Origin: Brachypterus glaber
Taxonomy: Eukaryota; Arthropoda; Insecta; Coleoptera; Kateretidae
Reading direction: 5' to 3'
Assembly (NCBI GenBank): GCA_958510825.1
Contig: OY294050.1
Coordinates: 7,913,340-7,977,339, forward strand
Length of the DNA: 64,000 nucleotides
Position numbers and translations under genes: made by a program. Under the pieces are notes generated by a model. The model was given only the letters and a program-made list of their open reading frames with translations, made no database searches and was not told where the DNA came from. Below are positions 12,111-23,645 of this stretch, one piece after another. How positions within the stretch are numbered: the stretch's first letter is position 1; every line of letters begins with the position of its first letter.

Positions 12111-13028
12111 TCGGAGTTTTGTTTTCTTTATTTTCAGGGTTAAAATTTAAAAATCATTTTCAGGGTTAAAATTAAAAAATTGAAAATACATTGTATTTCT
12201 AAAAACGGGTTTTAAAAGGATTCTGTTAAAAAGCGTTTTAGCATAAAACTTTCTTATTTTTAGGCGTAAAATCAACTATACTTTAGACGTAAAAGTCCAA
12301 AGTACCTACTTTAGTAGGTAAAATCAGATATCATTTCTTTTTCAAATATGTTCTTTTTGTCAAAAAAAGGCTGATAGATTTTTTTTTTACTTTGAGCTTA
12401 AAATTTTATCCACATATCAAAAAAATGAGTGTCGACAAACAACTTTGTTCCGGCGCACCGTGTGCTGAAAAAGCGCCTGAAACCTAAAATATTACCCTGG
12501 ACGTGTCTATAAAAAACGTGTGACAAGGTGAAAGTGCATAAAAGTTATTCGATAAATTCAGCGGACATTTTAAGAGTAGGTATGCCTCTGGCAAATCCGT
12601 ACATCTGGAGCTATAAAACACGATTGACCTTGAAATAATTATTTAAATTTTAATTTATGTAAATTGATGCAGATAAAGTAATAATATTTCTATTACTATA
12701 AACAAATTGTTCGGAACAATAGTAAAAGTTTTAAAAAATTAAATACATGGCGAGAAAAATACTGTTGCTCACAACACATTACTTTCCCTTTAAAATGAAC
12801 GTTAATAATAAAAAGGTCAGACAGAGTTAAAAACGAGAGCGTATTGGAGAGAATATGGGAAAGCGAATCTTATGGAAAAGGTTAGTTAGAAGGGATCAAA
12901 TGGTGGTCCAAGATGGTTGTTAAAATAAATGCAAACTGGTCTAGAATGAAATACTGCTTAATAATAACAAAGAATGTAAAGTGTAGCAATTTTAGATAAA
13001 TGATTAAATTGGCTAGGTATAGGGTGTG
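12111..13028. other. Intergenic with a reverse-transcriptase remnant
   Basis: Mostly AT-rich. At about 12815-12870 one frame reads DRVKNESVLERIWES, which resembles the D.V.NE.VL.RI block near the C-terminus of non-LTR retrotransposon polymerases; it is followed by a stop. A related remnant occurs at 42570. No gene seen. Confidence 0.4.
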
Positions 13029-13317
13029 CAGGCCCGGATTCAGGGGGGGAGGTTCCCCGGGCCCGAGCCTCCGAGTGGGGCCCGGCAAAAATTTTCTGCC
13101 AGGGGTAGGGAACGTTCAAGTATTACTTAACGCTCCTAGGGGGGGGGGGTCATTTTGGAGTGTTACGCCCATGTTAATGGTATAGGAAAATAGCGTTACA
13201 TGGGGGGGGGTCCAAAATGATCAAAATTTGCTTTACGTAATACTTGAACGTTTGGACAAAAATGGGGTGCCTGGGAAAAAGGTTCCCCGGGGCCCAGGCT
13301 GGCTCTGTCCGGCCCTG
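13029..13317. mobile_element. hAT-type MITE with perfect 8-bp target duplication and nested MITE
   Basis: The ends are CAGGCCCGG on the left and CCGGCCCTG on the right, of the CAGGGCCGG type common in hAT elements. The 8 bases immediately outside are AGGGTGTG on both sides (13021-13028 and 13318-13325). A second MITE is nested at about 13108-13255: GGGAACGTTCAAGTATTAC and its complement GTAATACTTGAACGTT, with G-runs inside. Variants of that second MITE end also occur at 11570 and 28393. Confidence 0.85.
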
Positions 13318-13615
13318 AGGGTGTGGGTGTATAGGTATAGTTTTGAGACTGATACTTGATTGGCACCTGAATATTGAGGAAAATTTGAAAATTATTTCTT
13401 TTAGATAAAGACCGCCAATCTTCTTTGACTTCAACGTGTCAAGCAATTTTAAATTTGTTAATTAATCTACTAGAAAAATATTAAAACTTAACCTAAATAT
13501 CATGTTAGCCATATGTTGTGATTATTTTTAATTCGAAGAAACTCAAACCAATTTCTCTTTCAATTTAAAACCTATTGGGTGACATAAAATTACAATATTT
13601 AAGGCATATCCAGAA
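13318..13615. other. Intergenic, nothing recognised
   Basis: AT-rich spacer between two MITEs, no supported feature. Confidence 0.35.
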
Positions 13616-13735
13616 GCTTGCATAAGAACATAAAACATAAGAATGCGATGTCGTGATTGGCTTACAAGATACATGGCGGCCCATTAAGCCAATCACGGCA
13701 TCGCATTGTTATGTTTTATGTTCTTATGCGAGCTT
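13616..13735. mobile_element. Short palindromic MITE
   Basis: Arms of ~48 bp (GCTTGCATAAGAACATAAAA... and ...TTTTATGTTCTTATGCGAGC) flank the loop ACAAGATACATGGCGGCCCA. A diverged copy lies at 43347-43466, and a half copy near 52487 lies inside another element. Confidence 0.8.
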
Positions 13736-13941
13736 GTGTATAGGCCATTAGCTAAAAGAGTAATTTACTTTTATTCTTTTTAACCTTGATGTAGTATACA
13801 ATACTTTACATTATTTATAAAAAAGAAAAAATAATTAAAATTATTTATAACATTTGATAAAATTGAAGGAATAAAAACTGGTTAAAGAGACATTGCAAAA
13901 TATTCTACCGAGGAGTACTAGTCCAGGCAAATAATAAATGT

Positions 13942-14557
13942 AAACTGCAATAAATGTGCACGGGCTTATATTTTAAGGGGTAGTAATGGATGATAACAAA
14001 ACACTCCTGTTAGTTTTTCACCGGGTGATTTGCTTAGGGGGTGACTGCTATCTTGAATTTTAGGGTTGGGTTACTTAATATGCATCTTACGATAAAAATA
14101 CATATAACCAGTTTTGTTAAGGAGGAAATTTCCAATAATTTTTGTTTGGATCATTTTTTTAATATATTAATAACAATCGAGTTAATTTAAAAATAGCCAA
14201 GTTGGGGGTTTAATTGGTTTTTTCCATTTTTCAGCCAAATTATTCATCGGATGATAAAAGTGGTTATAAGCCAACTTGTAGCTCTTAAAATTCTCTATAA
14301 GCTTCGTATATTATAAATTTTCATAGGTAGTTTGGTACGGTTACAGAGGGCGCAACTCGACTTTCAGCGTCCACTGTAATCGTAAAAAAATACTCCTTAA
14401 CAAAATTGATTATATGCATATTAAGCAACTTACCCCTAAAATTCAAGATAGCGGACATCCCTACGCAAATCACCCGGTGAAAAACTAACAGGAGTGTTCT
14501 GTTACTATCCACTACTACCCTTTAAAATATCAGCCCGTGTACATTTATTGCAGTTTA
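13942..14557. mobile_element. Foldback element, ~200-bp arms
   Basis: AAACTGCAATAAATGTGCAC at the left end is mirrored by a near-complement (GTACATTTATTGCAGTTT) at the right end. Pairing continues through TTTTTCACCGGGTGATTTGC against GCAAATCACCCGGTGAAAAA. The centre is near 14250. No coding capacity. Confidence 0.8.
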
Positions 14558-14675
14558 ACATTGAAATTTCTCGTTATTTGACTGGACTATAATCTGACAG
14601 CATCGTTTTTTAAGAAATATTTTGCAATGCAGTGCAAAATTATCTTCTTTTTTAAAAACTTTTTCAGCGTTACTA
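14558..14675. other. Short AT-rich spacer
   Basis: Nothing recognised. Confidence 0.3.
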
Positions 14676-15108
14676 ACAAGCCGTGAAGATATGTAATGCT
14701 TTCCATTCTATACTATTCACAGTAAATGGTAAGTATATTGCATTTTACCAAATACATTTTTTAATAGAAACTTTTTCAAGAATTTTTTTCTTAATTTTCT
14801 TTTTTTTTTTGAAAAAAAAATTAAAAATGAATGAATATTTAATTTTTAAAAAAAGTTTAACCCTACATAACTTTTTTGTTTTTGAGGGATAACATTCAAA
14901 AACAATAGATATCTTCCTCTCATAGAACTTGATTTTTTCTGAGATTTTCGAGTCAATCGGATTATTAGTTCTTGAGTTATCGGGTCTGAAAAATCGTGAC
15001 ATCAGAGGGACAGGCGGACAAATAAAATTTTTTGTCTAGGACGATTTTTGAAAATTCGGAACAACCGTATACTATTCTAGCGCAGGCGCTGTGAATAGTA
15101 TAATAAGA
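14676..15108 (+). repeat. ACAAGCCGTGAAG-family copy, most complete in the window
   Basis: It begins ACAAGCCGTGAAGATATGTA. The inner pair CTATACTATTCACAG near 14707 and CTGTGAATAGTATAATAAG near 15089 forms subterminal inverted repeats. The middle holds TAGTTCTTGAGTTATCGGGT and a short GACAGGCGGAC run. It encodes no protein and looks like a non-autonomous DNA element. Confidence 0.65.
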
Positions 15109-15211
15109 AGGCTAAAAAAACTCAATGTATGGTTTTCCCCACCATCGCGATGTATCGATCGGGTTGTTTTTTGAAATTATTATTAATTATAATTAGGAAA
15201 CTTTTGGAAGC

Positions 15212-15625
15212 AATGGAGCTCTCTACAACTAGAATTATGAAACAAAAGACGCCTATCCTATCTCTATCTCATTTGTGCTACACTTTCCAGCCAACCAAAT
15301 AAATACTGTATTTGTTTTTCATACAACAAATACAGTATTTATTTGGTTGGCCGGAGAGTGTAGCACTGAGCGGCACGAACGAACATAGCTAATGTGAATC
15401 TGTAGAATAAGATAATTCTACTAAAATTTAGATGGCGCCAGTAATTTCTTTAATAAAAATACTATAGTTACACTTTTCGCCCGGCCAAGTAAATATTGTA
15501 TTTGTTCAACAAAGAACAAATACAGAATTTGTTTGGTTGGGTGGAAGTGGGAGTGTATGTATGTCTTCTAACCTTTTTGGGTAGAACTTTTGTCCCTGTA
15601 TAATCTAACGGGAGAAATCGCCATT
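15212..15625 (+). mobile_element. Two-hairpin MITE, copy 1 of 3
   Basis: Ends are AATGGAGCTCTC and GAAATCGCCATT. Inside are two separate palindromes. The first pairs CCAACCAAATAAATACTGTA with its complement around 15292-15352. The second pairs the region ending at ~15512 with a partner at ~15518-15540. Other copies: 20976-21381 (inverted, in a SETD3 intron) and 62289-62703. Confidence 0.85.
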
Positions 15626-16090
15626 ACCTTGAAAGAACTTTGCTATAGGTTATGCGTATTCTTTTAAAATAAATATAAAAAATATCAAAGCATGCATTAT
15701 TTTCATATTTTGTTTTTGTATATTTGTAACACCATTGTTTAAAATTTATGGATTTAAACATTTATAACATTTTAGCAAAGTCTTGTTTCCTGGTTAACCA
15801 TTATTTAAGTTTTAATTTTCTACTTGAAGTGTTATAGACTTTTTTATAGCAAATACCTAGGAGAAAAAAAAATAGAACTCTTACTTTTAGCTTTCTTTAC
15901 ATTTATTACTATCAAACACTTTAATTAATGCAAATTAATTAGGAAATAGATTTACAACATATTTATTTACAATTTATGAGTTCAGATATTTATGTTTTAA
16001 TTAATACCTATTATACCTATTATACCTACTCTTTAAATTAATGTCGGAATGTTTTTCTGGGCGCACTATCATCAAAAATTTATTAAAAGA
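15626..16090. other. Intergenic, nothing recognised
   Basis: AT-rich, no supported feature. Confidence 0.35.
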
Positions 16091-16104
16091 AAAATTAATT
16101 CCCT

Positions 16105-16216
16105 GTTGAAATATACGAGTCTGCGCGGGTATAAATGGTGCACAAACCGGACTTGAGTGGATGAAGTTCACCCGCTCAAGTCCGGTTTGTGCACCTGTCA
16201 TTTTCAGTAGGGTTGA
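16105..16216. repeat. Hairpin repeat with 20-bp perfect core
   Basis: GTGCACAAACCGGACTTGAG (from 16138) pairs perfectly with CTCAAGTCCGGTTTGTGCAC (to 16194). Weaker pairing extends outward through CCCTGTTGAAA and TTTTCAGTAGGG. A related 66-bp foldback lies at 18218-18283. Confidence 0.7.
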
Positions 16217-17313
16217 AAGCTTTCAGATTGCTCAAAACTTTGTATAAGAAACCTATGGTCCAAATTTAAAGTCTTTAGTTTATACTCGTTCTGGGACCTT
16301 TTTATAAAGGTATTTTATACCTGAAGGTATAATTTTTTTTATAAAGGTATTTTATACCTTTTTAGAGTGCTTCGTTCTAATATTTCTTGAATCTAGGTTG
16401 TAGATTCATCTATGTGTGAATTATTAATATAATAATATAAGGTGAATTATCTTCTATACTTCTAGGTTTCCAACGCGTTCTCGAGTTATCGTGGTCAGAA
16501 TTTTCGTCGACAGACAGATTTTTTTGACGGGAACCTTTTTTTTATAAAAAAAGTCCAAACGCAAAAAAAAAGTGAAAAGGGTACCTAGATGGTCGGAAAA
16601 ATGAAGAAATTTATAAAGATATCAAATTGAATTTACTTTTCCTGTATTTTTGGAGCATATCCTTTTGTTTTTTCTTTGTAGCCTTATCGGATTGTTTTTC
16701 TGGCCGCACCATTATAATGCATTATCAGAAATTTATTAAAAAAAAATTAACTGTAATTAATTTTACCTATGATTGAAATTTTACTAGTGTCAAAATTTTA
16801 CATCTAATTAAAAATGTGAAAATATATCAAAATTTATTAAAATGCCTATATCTCGAAAACTAGTAGTCCTACGATAAAAATGATCACATTTTTACTTTTA
16901 TATTTTTGTAGGGAATTAAATATTATTTTCATTTATACAAAAATTATCCTACTATAGTGAGATATCGCTAAAAATTATAGTTTTTGTTCATTTCGAACTT
17001 GTTCTAATAATTTGATGGCTCGAAAATAGCATCAAATTTGCCTGAAAGCATGCGCAGTGACTGAATCATTCTTGCAACAAAATTGCATAGCACCAAACTT
17101 GCGTACAAATTGCTCCGTGAAAAGGCGCCTTAAGAAAAATTTATTATGCTGGCTACATAATTATATAATAGCCTTATAAAATATACTTTTATTTATTAAA
17201 ACCATAATAAACAGAGAAAACAGAAACATAATTTTTATGCAGATGATTATGAGAGTCAGGTGTATTCATCAAACCATGATGTTTAATAAATAGTATTAAG
17301 TTAACTATAGTTA
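16217..17313. other. Intergenic, decayed repeats only
   Basis: It holds a fragment of the TCGAGTTATCGTGGTCA repeat at ~16480 and two copies of a GAAATTTATTAAAAAAAAATTA-like stretch. No coding region seen. Confidence 0.35.
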
Positions 17314-17742
17314 TACACGGAAAAAAAAAATTATAGCTAGGTGCGCTATAACACACATACCAAGCAAATTATAATCGCTTATTATATAAATACAAGGCTT
17401 TCTCTTACAATTATGGCAGTCAGTGTAAAAATTTATATGAAATACTTTAATTGTTTAGTGAATAATAAAATATAACACATAGTATGGCATTTATAGCTTA
17501 AATAGATTTAATTATTGTCCGTGCTAATAATTTTTATAATATAATAAAATTTCTGTAAATTTATAATAGTGCCTGTAATAAATATAATCGTGTCAGTAAT
17601 ATATATAATCGTTTCCAATTTATTTTTAACATTATTAGTTATTGTGTCCCTTATAATCTATAGCTTAAATCACTATAATTTTCCACTGTTACCAAATATC
17701 TTATAATGTATAGCGCAGAGCCCACTAATTTCTTTCCGTGTA
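17314..17742 (+). mobile_element. AT-rich MITE with TACACGGAAA ends, copy 1 of 2
   Basis: It starts TACACGGAAAAAAA and ends TTTCCGTGTA. The interior is extremely AT-rich with repeated TATAATC/TATAGC words. An inverted copy is at 54947-55346 (shared: ACCAAGCAAATTATAATCGC, GTGTCCCTTATAATCTATAG). Confidence 0.85.
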
Positions 17743-19298
17743 AACATAACAAAGATTAAACTATGCATAACTAATTTAACTTTATAGTATGAAAAGAAAA
17801 AAAATACACAAATTGAAAAAGATTTTAAAGGTAGGTGGGTAAGAGGTTGGTTACTTGAGGCGCATGAATCAATTATTAATGCGCCTGTGTGTGGTCAGCA
17901 GTAGTCGGCGTAATCTCAGTTATGACCCATCAACGTTGAAAATAAACAGAAAGATAGGCTTACGGAATAATTTTGCCGAATTATGAGGGAAATTTTTATA
18001 AAGGTCACCAAATCGAAACATCTGACGACTAATTTGTTACACACAACAATATTGACTATACGCTACTACTCGTAGGTAAGTTTTTTCTGTCTTCGATCGT
18101 GTTTATGAAACTCAGCTCCGATTCGATCCACAAAATACGACCTTACACAGACCTTTACTAGGAACGCAAATCACTATTTTTTATTTATTTTTTTTTTTTG
18201 AAATTATATATCTTCACCCTACTGAAAATTACGGGTTTGTGCACCATTTATACCCGCCCAGACCCGTCATTTTCAACAGGGCACACTTGTTTTTATAATA
18301 AGGTCTTTTTCTTAAAAAATTACTTTTGCTTCGCAAAACTCGGTTTTATTAAGACCTGTTACTTCCTGCTTGTATTAATTATAAAGCAGGAACTAAACAA
18401 TCAGAGGGGATTTTAAATGTTATATTGTTTTATCTGGTACTAAAATGTTTTTGTTTTAAGCGAAAGTAAAATTATTTCTTATGGTATATCTCACCGTTTC
18501 GTGTGTAATAAGAAAGTTTCAATGGGAAATTATTTTCAAAGCGTTTTTTAAATTAAACATGGGTAGTCCTATCAATTACTGGAATGGTTTTGCACGCGAA
18601 TTGTGAAAATATTCATTTAAAAAACGGTGAAAATGTTTACACTTTTACTTGCAAGTTTTAATGAAATTTTAGACATATAAAGACATAAAAGTTTTATGGA
18701 TATGCATGTGAAAATAAAATGAAAAAGGTCCGAAGCGAATATAAATCATTCATCTTTAAAATACAATGTTAATGGGCAGTGATGCTCGGGAGAAACATTT
18801 GGGGGGGGGGGGGGCAGAACAAATAATCAATTTTCCCAACTATACAATCAATTTCCGAAATCTACCACTTAATTTTACCAACTGGATACTGGATTTTCCC
18901 AACTCGAGCGCGAGAGAGGAGGGGGTGTGTGTGTACCCTCACATGAGAGCACCCATACCCATGGGCAATTCATAATTGAAAAAAAAACTTAAAATAAGAA
19001 CATTGTTCACTTTTTCTACAAAAAGTTAATTTTTAAAATAAACAGTTTTAAAATTGTTTCAAGATTTACAGAAGTTGGTCAGTTATTAGCATAGGCGTAA
19101 CAAGGGGGCTCTTGTTGTAATACCGTTAATAATACGAGAAAAACTCGTCAGAATTTTCAAAGAGGCTTAGCTCCCTTACTACGCATTTTTAGACATTTAT
19201 TTATAGGGACTTTTTTTCATATTTTCCCATCACTCCTATCACCCTTTAAAATTGATGACTTTCAGAATAACCCTGAATATTTTTTAAATTTGTTTTAG
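17743..19298. other. Intergenic or upstream SETD3 intron, with two repeats
   Basis: 17925-18062 recurs in inverted form at 56050-56222 (shared: TATGACCCATCAACGTTGAA-like, ACATCTGACGACTA-like words). 18218-18283 is a short foldback (CCCTACTGAAAAT and ATTTTCAACAGGG). A G-run and GT-repeats lie at 18800-18940. SETD3 needs about 250 more N-terminal residues, but no exon for them was recognised here. Confidence 0.45.
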
Positions 19299-21740
19299 CT
19301 GGGCTGTTTCAACTGTGATGACTCGTCAAAACACAATCCCCTCAGAAAATGGGGATAATATGATAAATGCCTTAATTCCACTCTGGGACCTTTGTAATCA
19401 CACAAACGGGACAGTAAGTTCATATACAGATTAAACTGATTTTTATCAATCAATTGTTTTAAAAAGAATGTGGTCTATTTTTTCCAAAGCATACAATTTT
19501 ATTATGATAAAAATATTTGCTATAACATTTTTTAATTGCCAAATAATTTTAATGTGGTGTATTTTTTCTAAAACATACAATTTTATTATGATTCAAATAT
19601 TTGGTATAACATTTTTTAATTACCAAATAATTTTTAGATATCTACCGATTTCAATCCAACCCTAAACAGAAGTGAATGTTTAGCACTACGTGATTTCAAT
19701 AATGGAGAACAGTTATTTATATTTTATGGAGCTAGAAGCAATGCTGATCTTTTTATACACAACGGGTAAGATTATACAGGGTGTTCCACAAGTCGCGTAG
19801 AGAACTTTTTTAGGTGATTCTACATACAAAAATATGAAAAAAAGTTCCTATGAAGGTTGGTCCGGGAACGAGCCCTAAGGGAGCTTGGGCCCTTCTAAGA
19901 GTGTCCCTAAAAAAGAGTTTTTATTTAATATCTCTTTTACCCTATTAAGCACCGTAACGAATTTTTGCACATCCCTTAACATTGATAAAGGTTATCATTT
20001 TATGTAATTTTAATTTGGTAATTTTAACCAAGGACGTGCAAAATGGGGGGGCTATGTCACTTTTTTGCCCCAAACATTTTTATCCGGATTTCTTTTAATA
20101 TTTTCTCAATAAAATATAATTTTTTAGTTAAAAATACATAAAAAAGGTACTCTTAGTATAGGAGTACCTTTTTTATGTATTTTTAACTAAAGAATTATAT
20201 TTTATTGAGTGTCAAAAAAAAAGTTTGGGCTAAAAAAGTGAGTTCTGGAACACCCTGTATTTTAAACATTTTTTTTGGAAATTAATTTTTTGAAAAAAAT
20301 ATTTAAAAAAATAAAAAATATTTTGAAACAAAAAATTGTTTTATTTTAGATTTGTATATGAAGATAATGAATACGACAGTTTTTGGATCAGATTGGGAGT
20401 AAGCAGATCAGATCCATTACAGGAGCAAAGAAATCAGCTATTAACGAGGTTAAATATTTCCGGAGGGGCTGATTTTTCCATTAAAAGAGGGCAGCAGCCT
20501 ATTGACGGAAAATTGTTGGCCTTTTTAAGAATATTCAATATGAACAAAGGTAAAAAATATCTAAAAAAATATAAATAAAAAAAAACTAAGAAAATATAAA
20601 CATAAAAATTTGCATTTTTATACCAGGCTGTTAGATTACAGTCCTTCCAGATGGATAAGCAAAATAAACATATTAATAATAAACATTTATTATTCAAAGA
20701 AAAATATATATTTTGTTTTGTGCTAAATTTTACGACTAAATAGTGTTAGAAAATTTATGGAGATTTTGGGACAATTTTTATGATTTTATTACCTTTTAGA
20801 ATTTTGCCTCATTATAATACTTTTATTAAAATGATCAATCATGCCTTTGAAATTTGTTCTTAAAAAATTGAAAAATTAGAAGGAAAATTGTTTTTTTTTC
20901 AGGAAGAATGCTTTTAGTAAAAAAACCCTTTCATTGTTAGGAAATAGTCTATAAAATCCTTAATGGTGTTTTAACAATGGCGATTTCTCCCGTTAGATTA
21001 CACAGGGACAAAAGTTCTACCCAAAAAGGATAGAAGACATACATACACTCCCACTTCCACCCAACCAAACAAATTCTGTATTTGTTCTTTGTTGAACAAA
21101 TACAATATTTACTTGGCCGGGCGAAGAGTATTATTTTTATTAAAGAAATTACTGGCGCCATCTAAATTTTAGTAGAATTATCTTATTCTACAGATTCACG
21201 TTAGCTATGTTCGTTCCTGCCTCTCAGTGCTACACTTTCCGGCCAACCAAATAAATACTGTATTTGTTGTATGAAAAACAAATACAGTATTTATTTGGTT
21301 GGCTGGAAAGTGTAGCACAAATGAGATAGAGATAGGGTAGACGTCTTTTGTTTCATAATTCTAGTTGTAGAGAGCTCCATTAAGAGTAAACAAAAAAAAC
21401 TAGGATTCTAGTGGACATTTTTTACAGGGCATTTATCTTCACGGCTTGTTTTTTATCTTTTTTAGAACAACTTGACCATTGGCTAGCCAGTGAAAAGTCT
21501 CAAGACCTGCAATACATAGAATGTGCTCTGGATACGTGCCTGGAAAAAAAATCCTGGACTTTCCTACAGGCTAGGCTTAAGCTCCTTTTAATGACCTACA
21601 AAACCACACTGGAGGATGATGTTAAGTTGTTAGAACAAGATGTTAGTGAGAACAAAAAACTGGCTATAAGGATGCGATTGACTGAAAAAAGGATACTAAA
21701 GGATACGTTGGATTATGTTGAGCAGTATATAAAACAATAG
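19299..21740 (+). CDS. SETD3: Actin-histidine N-methyltransferase SETD3, 3' half (four exons)
   Basis: Exons are 19299-19413, 19638-19765, 20350-20549 and 21466-21740. All have GT/AG borders and keep one frame to the TAG at 21738-21740. SETD3 methylates a histidine of actin using S-adenosylmethionine, in the cytosol. Visible hallmarks: WAVSTVMTRQN, LIPLWDLCNHTNG with the conserved NH pair of the cofactor site, and GEQLFIFYGARSNADLFIHNG, the end of the SET core with its FYG motif. Next comes LGVSRSD, which opens the helical Rubisco-LSMT substrate-binding domain, and then LKLLLMTYKTTLEDD and a helical C-terminus. About 239 codons are present; the family is ~550-600 aa, so the N-terminal half lies upstream and was not recognised. 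Introns 2 and 3 carry MITEs (19776-20258 and 20976-21381), and another MITE begins 10 bp after the stop. Confidence 0.93.
19776..20258. mobile_element. TIR element filling most of SETD3 intron 2
   Basis: It starts ACAGGGTGTTCCA and ends TGGAACACCCTGT, with TA at each border, as in Tc1/mariner-like MITEs. It occupies about 83% of the 584-bp intron and starts 10 bp after the splice donor. It contains a 48-bp-arm hairpin at 20105-20209. Much of the interior matches 58545-58930 and 50823-50980 (shared AAAAATATGAAAAAAAGTTC and GAGCCCTAAGG-type words). Confidence 0.85.
20105..20209. repeat. Hairpin inside the SETD3 intron 2 element
   Basis: TTTTTAGTTAAAAATACATA and AGGTACTC on the left are mirrored by GAGTACCT and TATGTATTTTTAACTAAAGA on the right, around the loop TTAGTATAG. 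The outermost paired words are CTCAATAAAATATAAT and ATTATATTTTATTGAG. Confidence 0.85.
20976..21381 (-). mobile_element. Two-hairpin MITE, copy 2, inside SETD3 intron 3
   Basis: Reverse-complement copy of 15212-15625, running from AATGGCGATTTC to GAGAGCTCCATT. Both internal palindromes are preserved. It lies in the intron before the last SETD3 exon and ends 84 bp before that exon. Confidence 0.85.
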
Positions 21741-21750
21741 ATGGTTACCT

Positions 21751-22584
21751 CCCAGGTAGCAAAATAACATGACATTCACGTGAAAGCCACGTTAATATGT
21801 GACATGTGATGTTAAGATTGTAGTCTCATTTAACAAGAATGTAGCATGGTGGGGATGTCCTAAGTCCGCCCCTAATAACATCACACAATGACATCCCGAA
21901 AATAACGTGTTTGTGACATCATAAATCCACATTCCTGTTATATCTAATATCTTATGGATGCCGTTACTGTTACTTTAATATTTAAATAATATCCTAGGAT
22001 ATTAGCTTTTTCTAAATTAAAACCATTAAAAACGCTATAACCCTATAAAAAAATCGGATTTAAAATCAATCAGTAATTGAAACAATCACAGATTGAAACA
22101 GATAGATTCTAAATACGAAATTGCAGATTAAGCGAAGAATATATTCCTTTAATCCGTGTCCGTGGTCTTGAGAAGCCCGGCTTGGCTAATTATCCGGAAG
22201 GGAAAGGCCAAAAATAAAGAGAGAGAGAAGCCCGGCAGAGCCCCCTATCCATTGGAAATCGTATAATGTGTATACAATTTCCTTATAATAATTTACTCTA
22301 TCAACATCATCTTATATCGATTTTTTTGCTTCGAACGTCGGTGAGAAGCAAAATAACATGACATTCACGTGAAAGCCACGTTAATATGTGACATGCGATA
22401 TATTCACAGCGTTGTTAATTATTTGTTATTAAATAACATGTTTGTCACGTCACACGTGTTACGTTGCAAATGTGATGTTAAATAGATGTTATTTTTCAAT
22501 ATTATGTGATGTTATGATTTAGTTTAAAAATACACCCAAAAGTGATGTTAATTTCTTGTAACATAACATCCCTTGCTACCTGGG
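21751..22584. mobile_element. MITE with CCCAGGTAGCAA ends, just after the SETD3 stop codon
   Basis: Ends are CCCAGGTAGCAA and TTGCTACCTGGG. The interior is crowded with self-complementary words of the type TGACATGTGATGTTA and ATAACATGACATTCACGTGA. The block AAAATAACATGACATTCACG occurs twice, near 21761 and 22348. The element starts 10 bp after the SETD3 TAG, so it probably forms most of the 3' untranslated region. No transposase. Confidence 0.8.
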
Positions 22585-22850
22585 CTACTTATTTAAAAAT
22601 TAAAATTTGTTCACAATTATTCTAAAAAAATAATTAAACAGGCCCACAAAAAAATAAATGTAATGTACGGATATGTGGCTATGTTATTTCTATGTATTTT
22701 GGACTGCTGAATCGAAATACTGTGTCAGAATTACCCATTTCCCTTTCGTCTTTTATAAAAATAAAAATAAACTGTCCCAAAAAAAAACCCTTAAATTGGC
22801 AAAAATAAAACTGGAAAATATTTTTTTATCCAAATTAAAGCCATCTTTAT

Positions 22851-23115
22851 GGGAGGATTGGTGTAGTGGACTACCGCGTCGTACTTGACGAGTTTACTAC
22901 CCAAATAGCGTAGGTTTGATTCTCACCGGCGCGCCGATTTGCCTTTTTCAGTTAATTAATAATTGAAATTTGGCGAAGGCGTAAGTGAAGCGGACACTCC
23001 CTACAAATTGGTTCGAAAGTCAATTAAAGCCGGTGGTTCCCTCTACTACTAGCCCACACAAGTCCTGGACTTAGGGGACGCTTAATTAAGTAGAATAGTA
23101 CGAGGTAAAACAAAA
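22851..23115 (+). repeat. SINE with tRNA-like head, most complete copy
   Basis: The 5' head contains an A-box-like TGGTGTAGTGGAC and a B-box-like GGTTTGATTCTC at tRNA spacing, so RNA polymerase III promotion is likely. The body contains CAGTTAATTAATAATTGAAA, GCGGACACTCCCTA and AGCCCACACAAGTCCTGGAC and ends near GAATAGTACGAGG. Other copies: 2104-2277, 45633-45890 and 57893-58143. Confidence 0.85.
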
Positions 23116-23129
23116 AAAAACGTCTTATG

Positions 23130-23545
23130 TGCTTTATACTATTTTTAAACTATTTTTTCTATTTTGCTCTAAAATTAAAAAAAAACTTACCTGACCGATT
23201 TAGGGATTTTTGTTTTGGGTTGGCATTACAATTTTCGCAATGTTTGACATTCATAGAACAAACGATATTTTGATATATTTTATAGTCAGCTCTTCTCTTT
23301 TTCACTGCAAGTAACCAAGTCACAATTTTAACACGGTTAAAATTAACTTAAAACATAATTTCGTAGAAAACTTAAAAGCGGTGTTAACATTTGCACGAAA
23401 AACGCCACGCGATGTTCTTTTGTCCTGTCTTGCCAACCCAAAATGAAAAAAAAGTACTAACCTCTTATGGGCCTATAAGAAAACGCAAAATGCGTGTGAT
23501 TATGAGCTTATAAGAATCGCAAAATAGAAAAAATACATAAAAATA
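23130..23545 (+). repeat. Dispersed repeat, copy 2 of 2
   Basis: Second copy of the segment at 7506-7905, in the same orientation, here inside the 22.6-24.2 kb TIR element. Confidence 0.75.
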
Positions 23546-23578
23546 AAGGGAGCCGATATATTTTCAGGGGTAATATCA

Positions 23579-23645
23579 TTAGGGACACTAGATCTAGGTC
23601 TTAAGTTAGCAAGGCTAACTTAAGACCTAGATCTAGTGTCCCTAA
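23579..23645. repeat. Perfect 32-bp-arm palindrome
   Basis: The left arm 23579-23610 (TTAGGGACACTAGATCTAGG...) and right arm 23614-23645 are exact complements, with a 3-base loop (AAG). A second, imperfect foldback follows at ~23650-23815 (GTGATACCAGGTTAGGTA against TACCTAACCTAGTATCAC). Confidence 0.95.
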
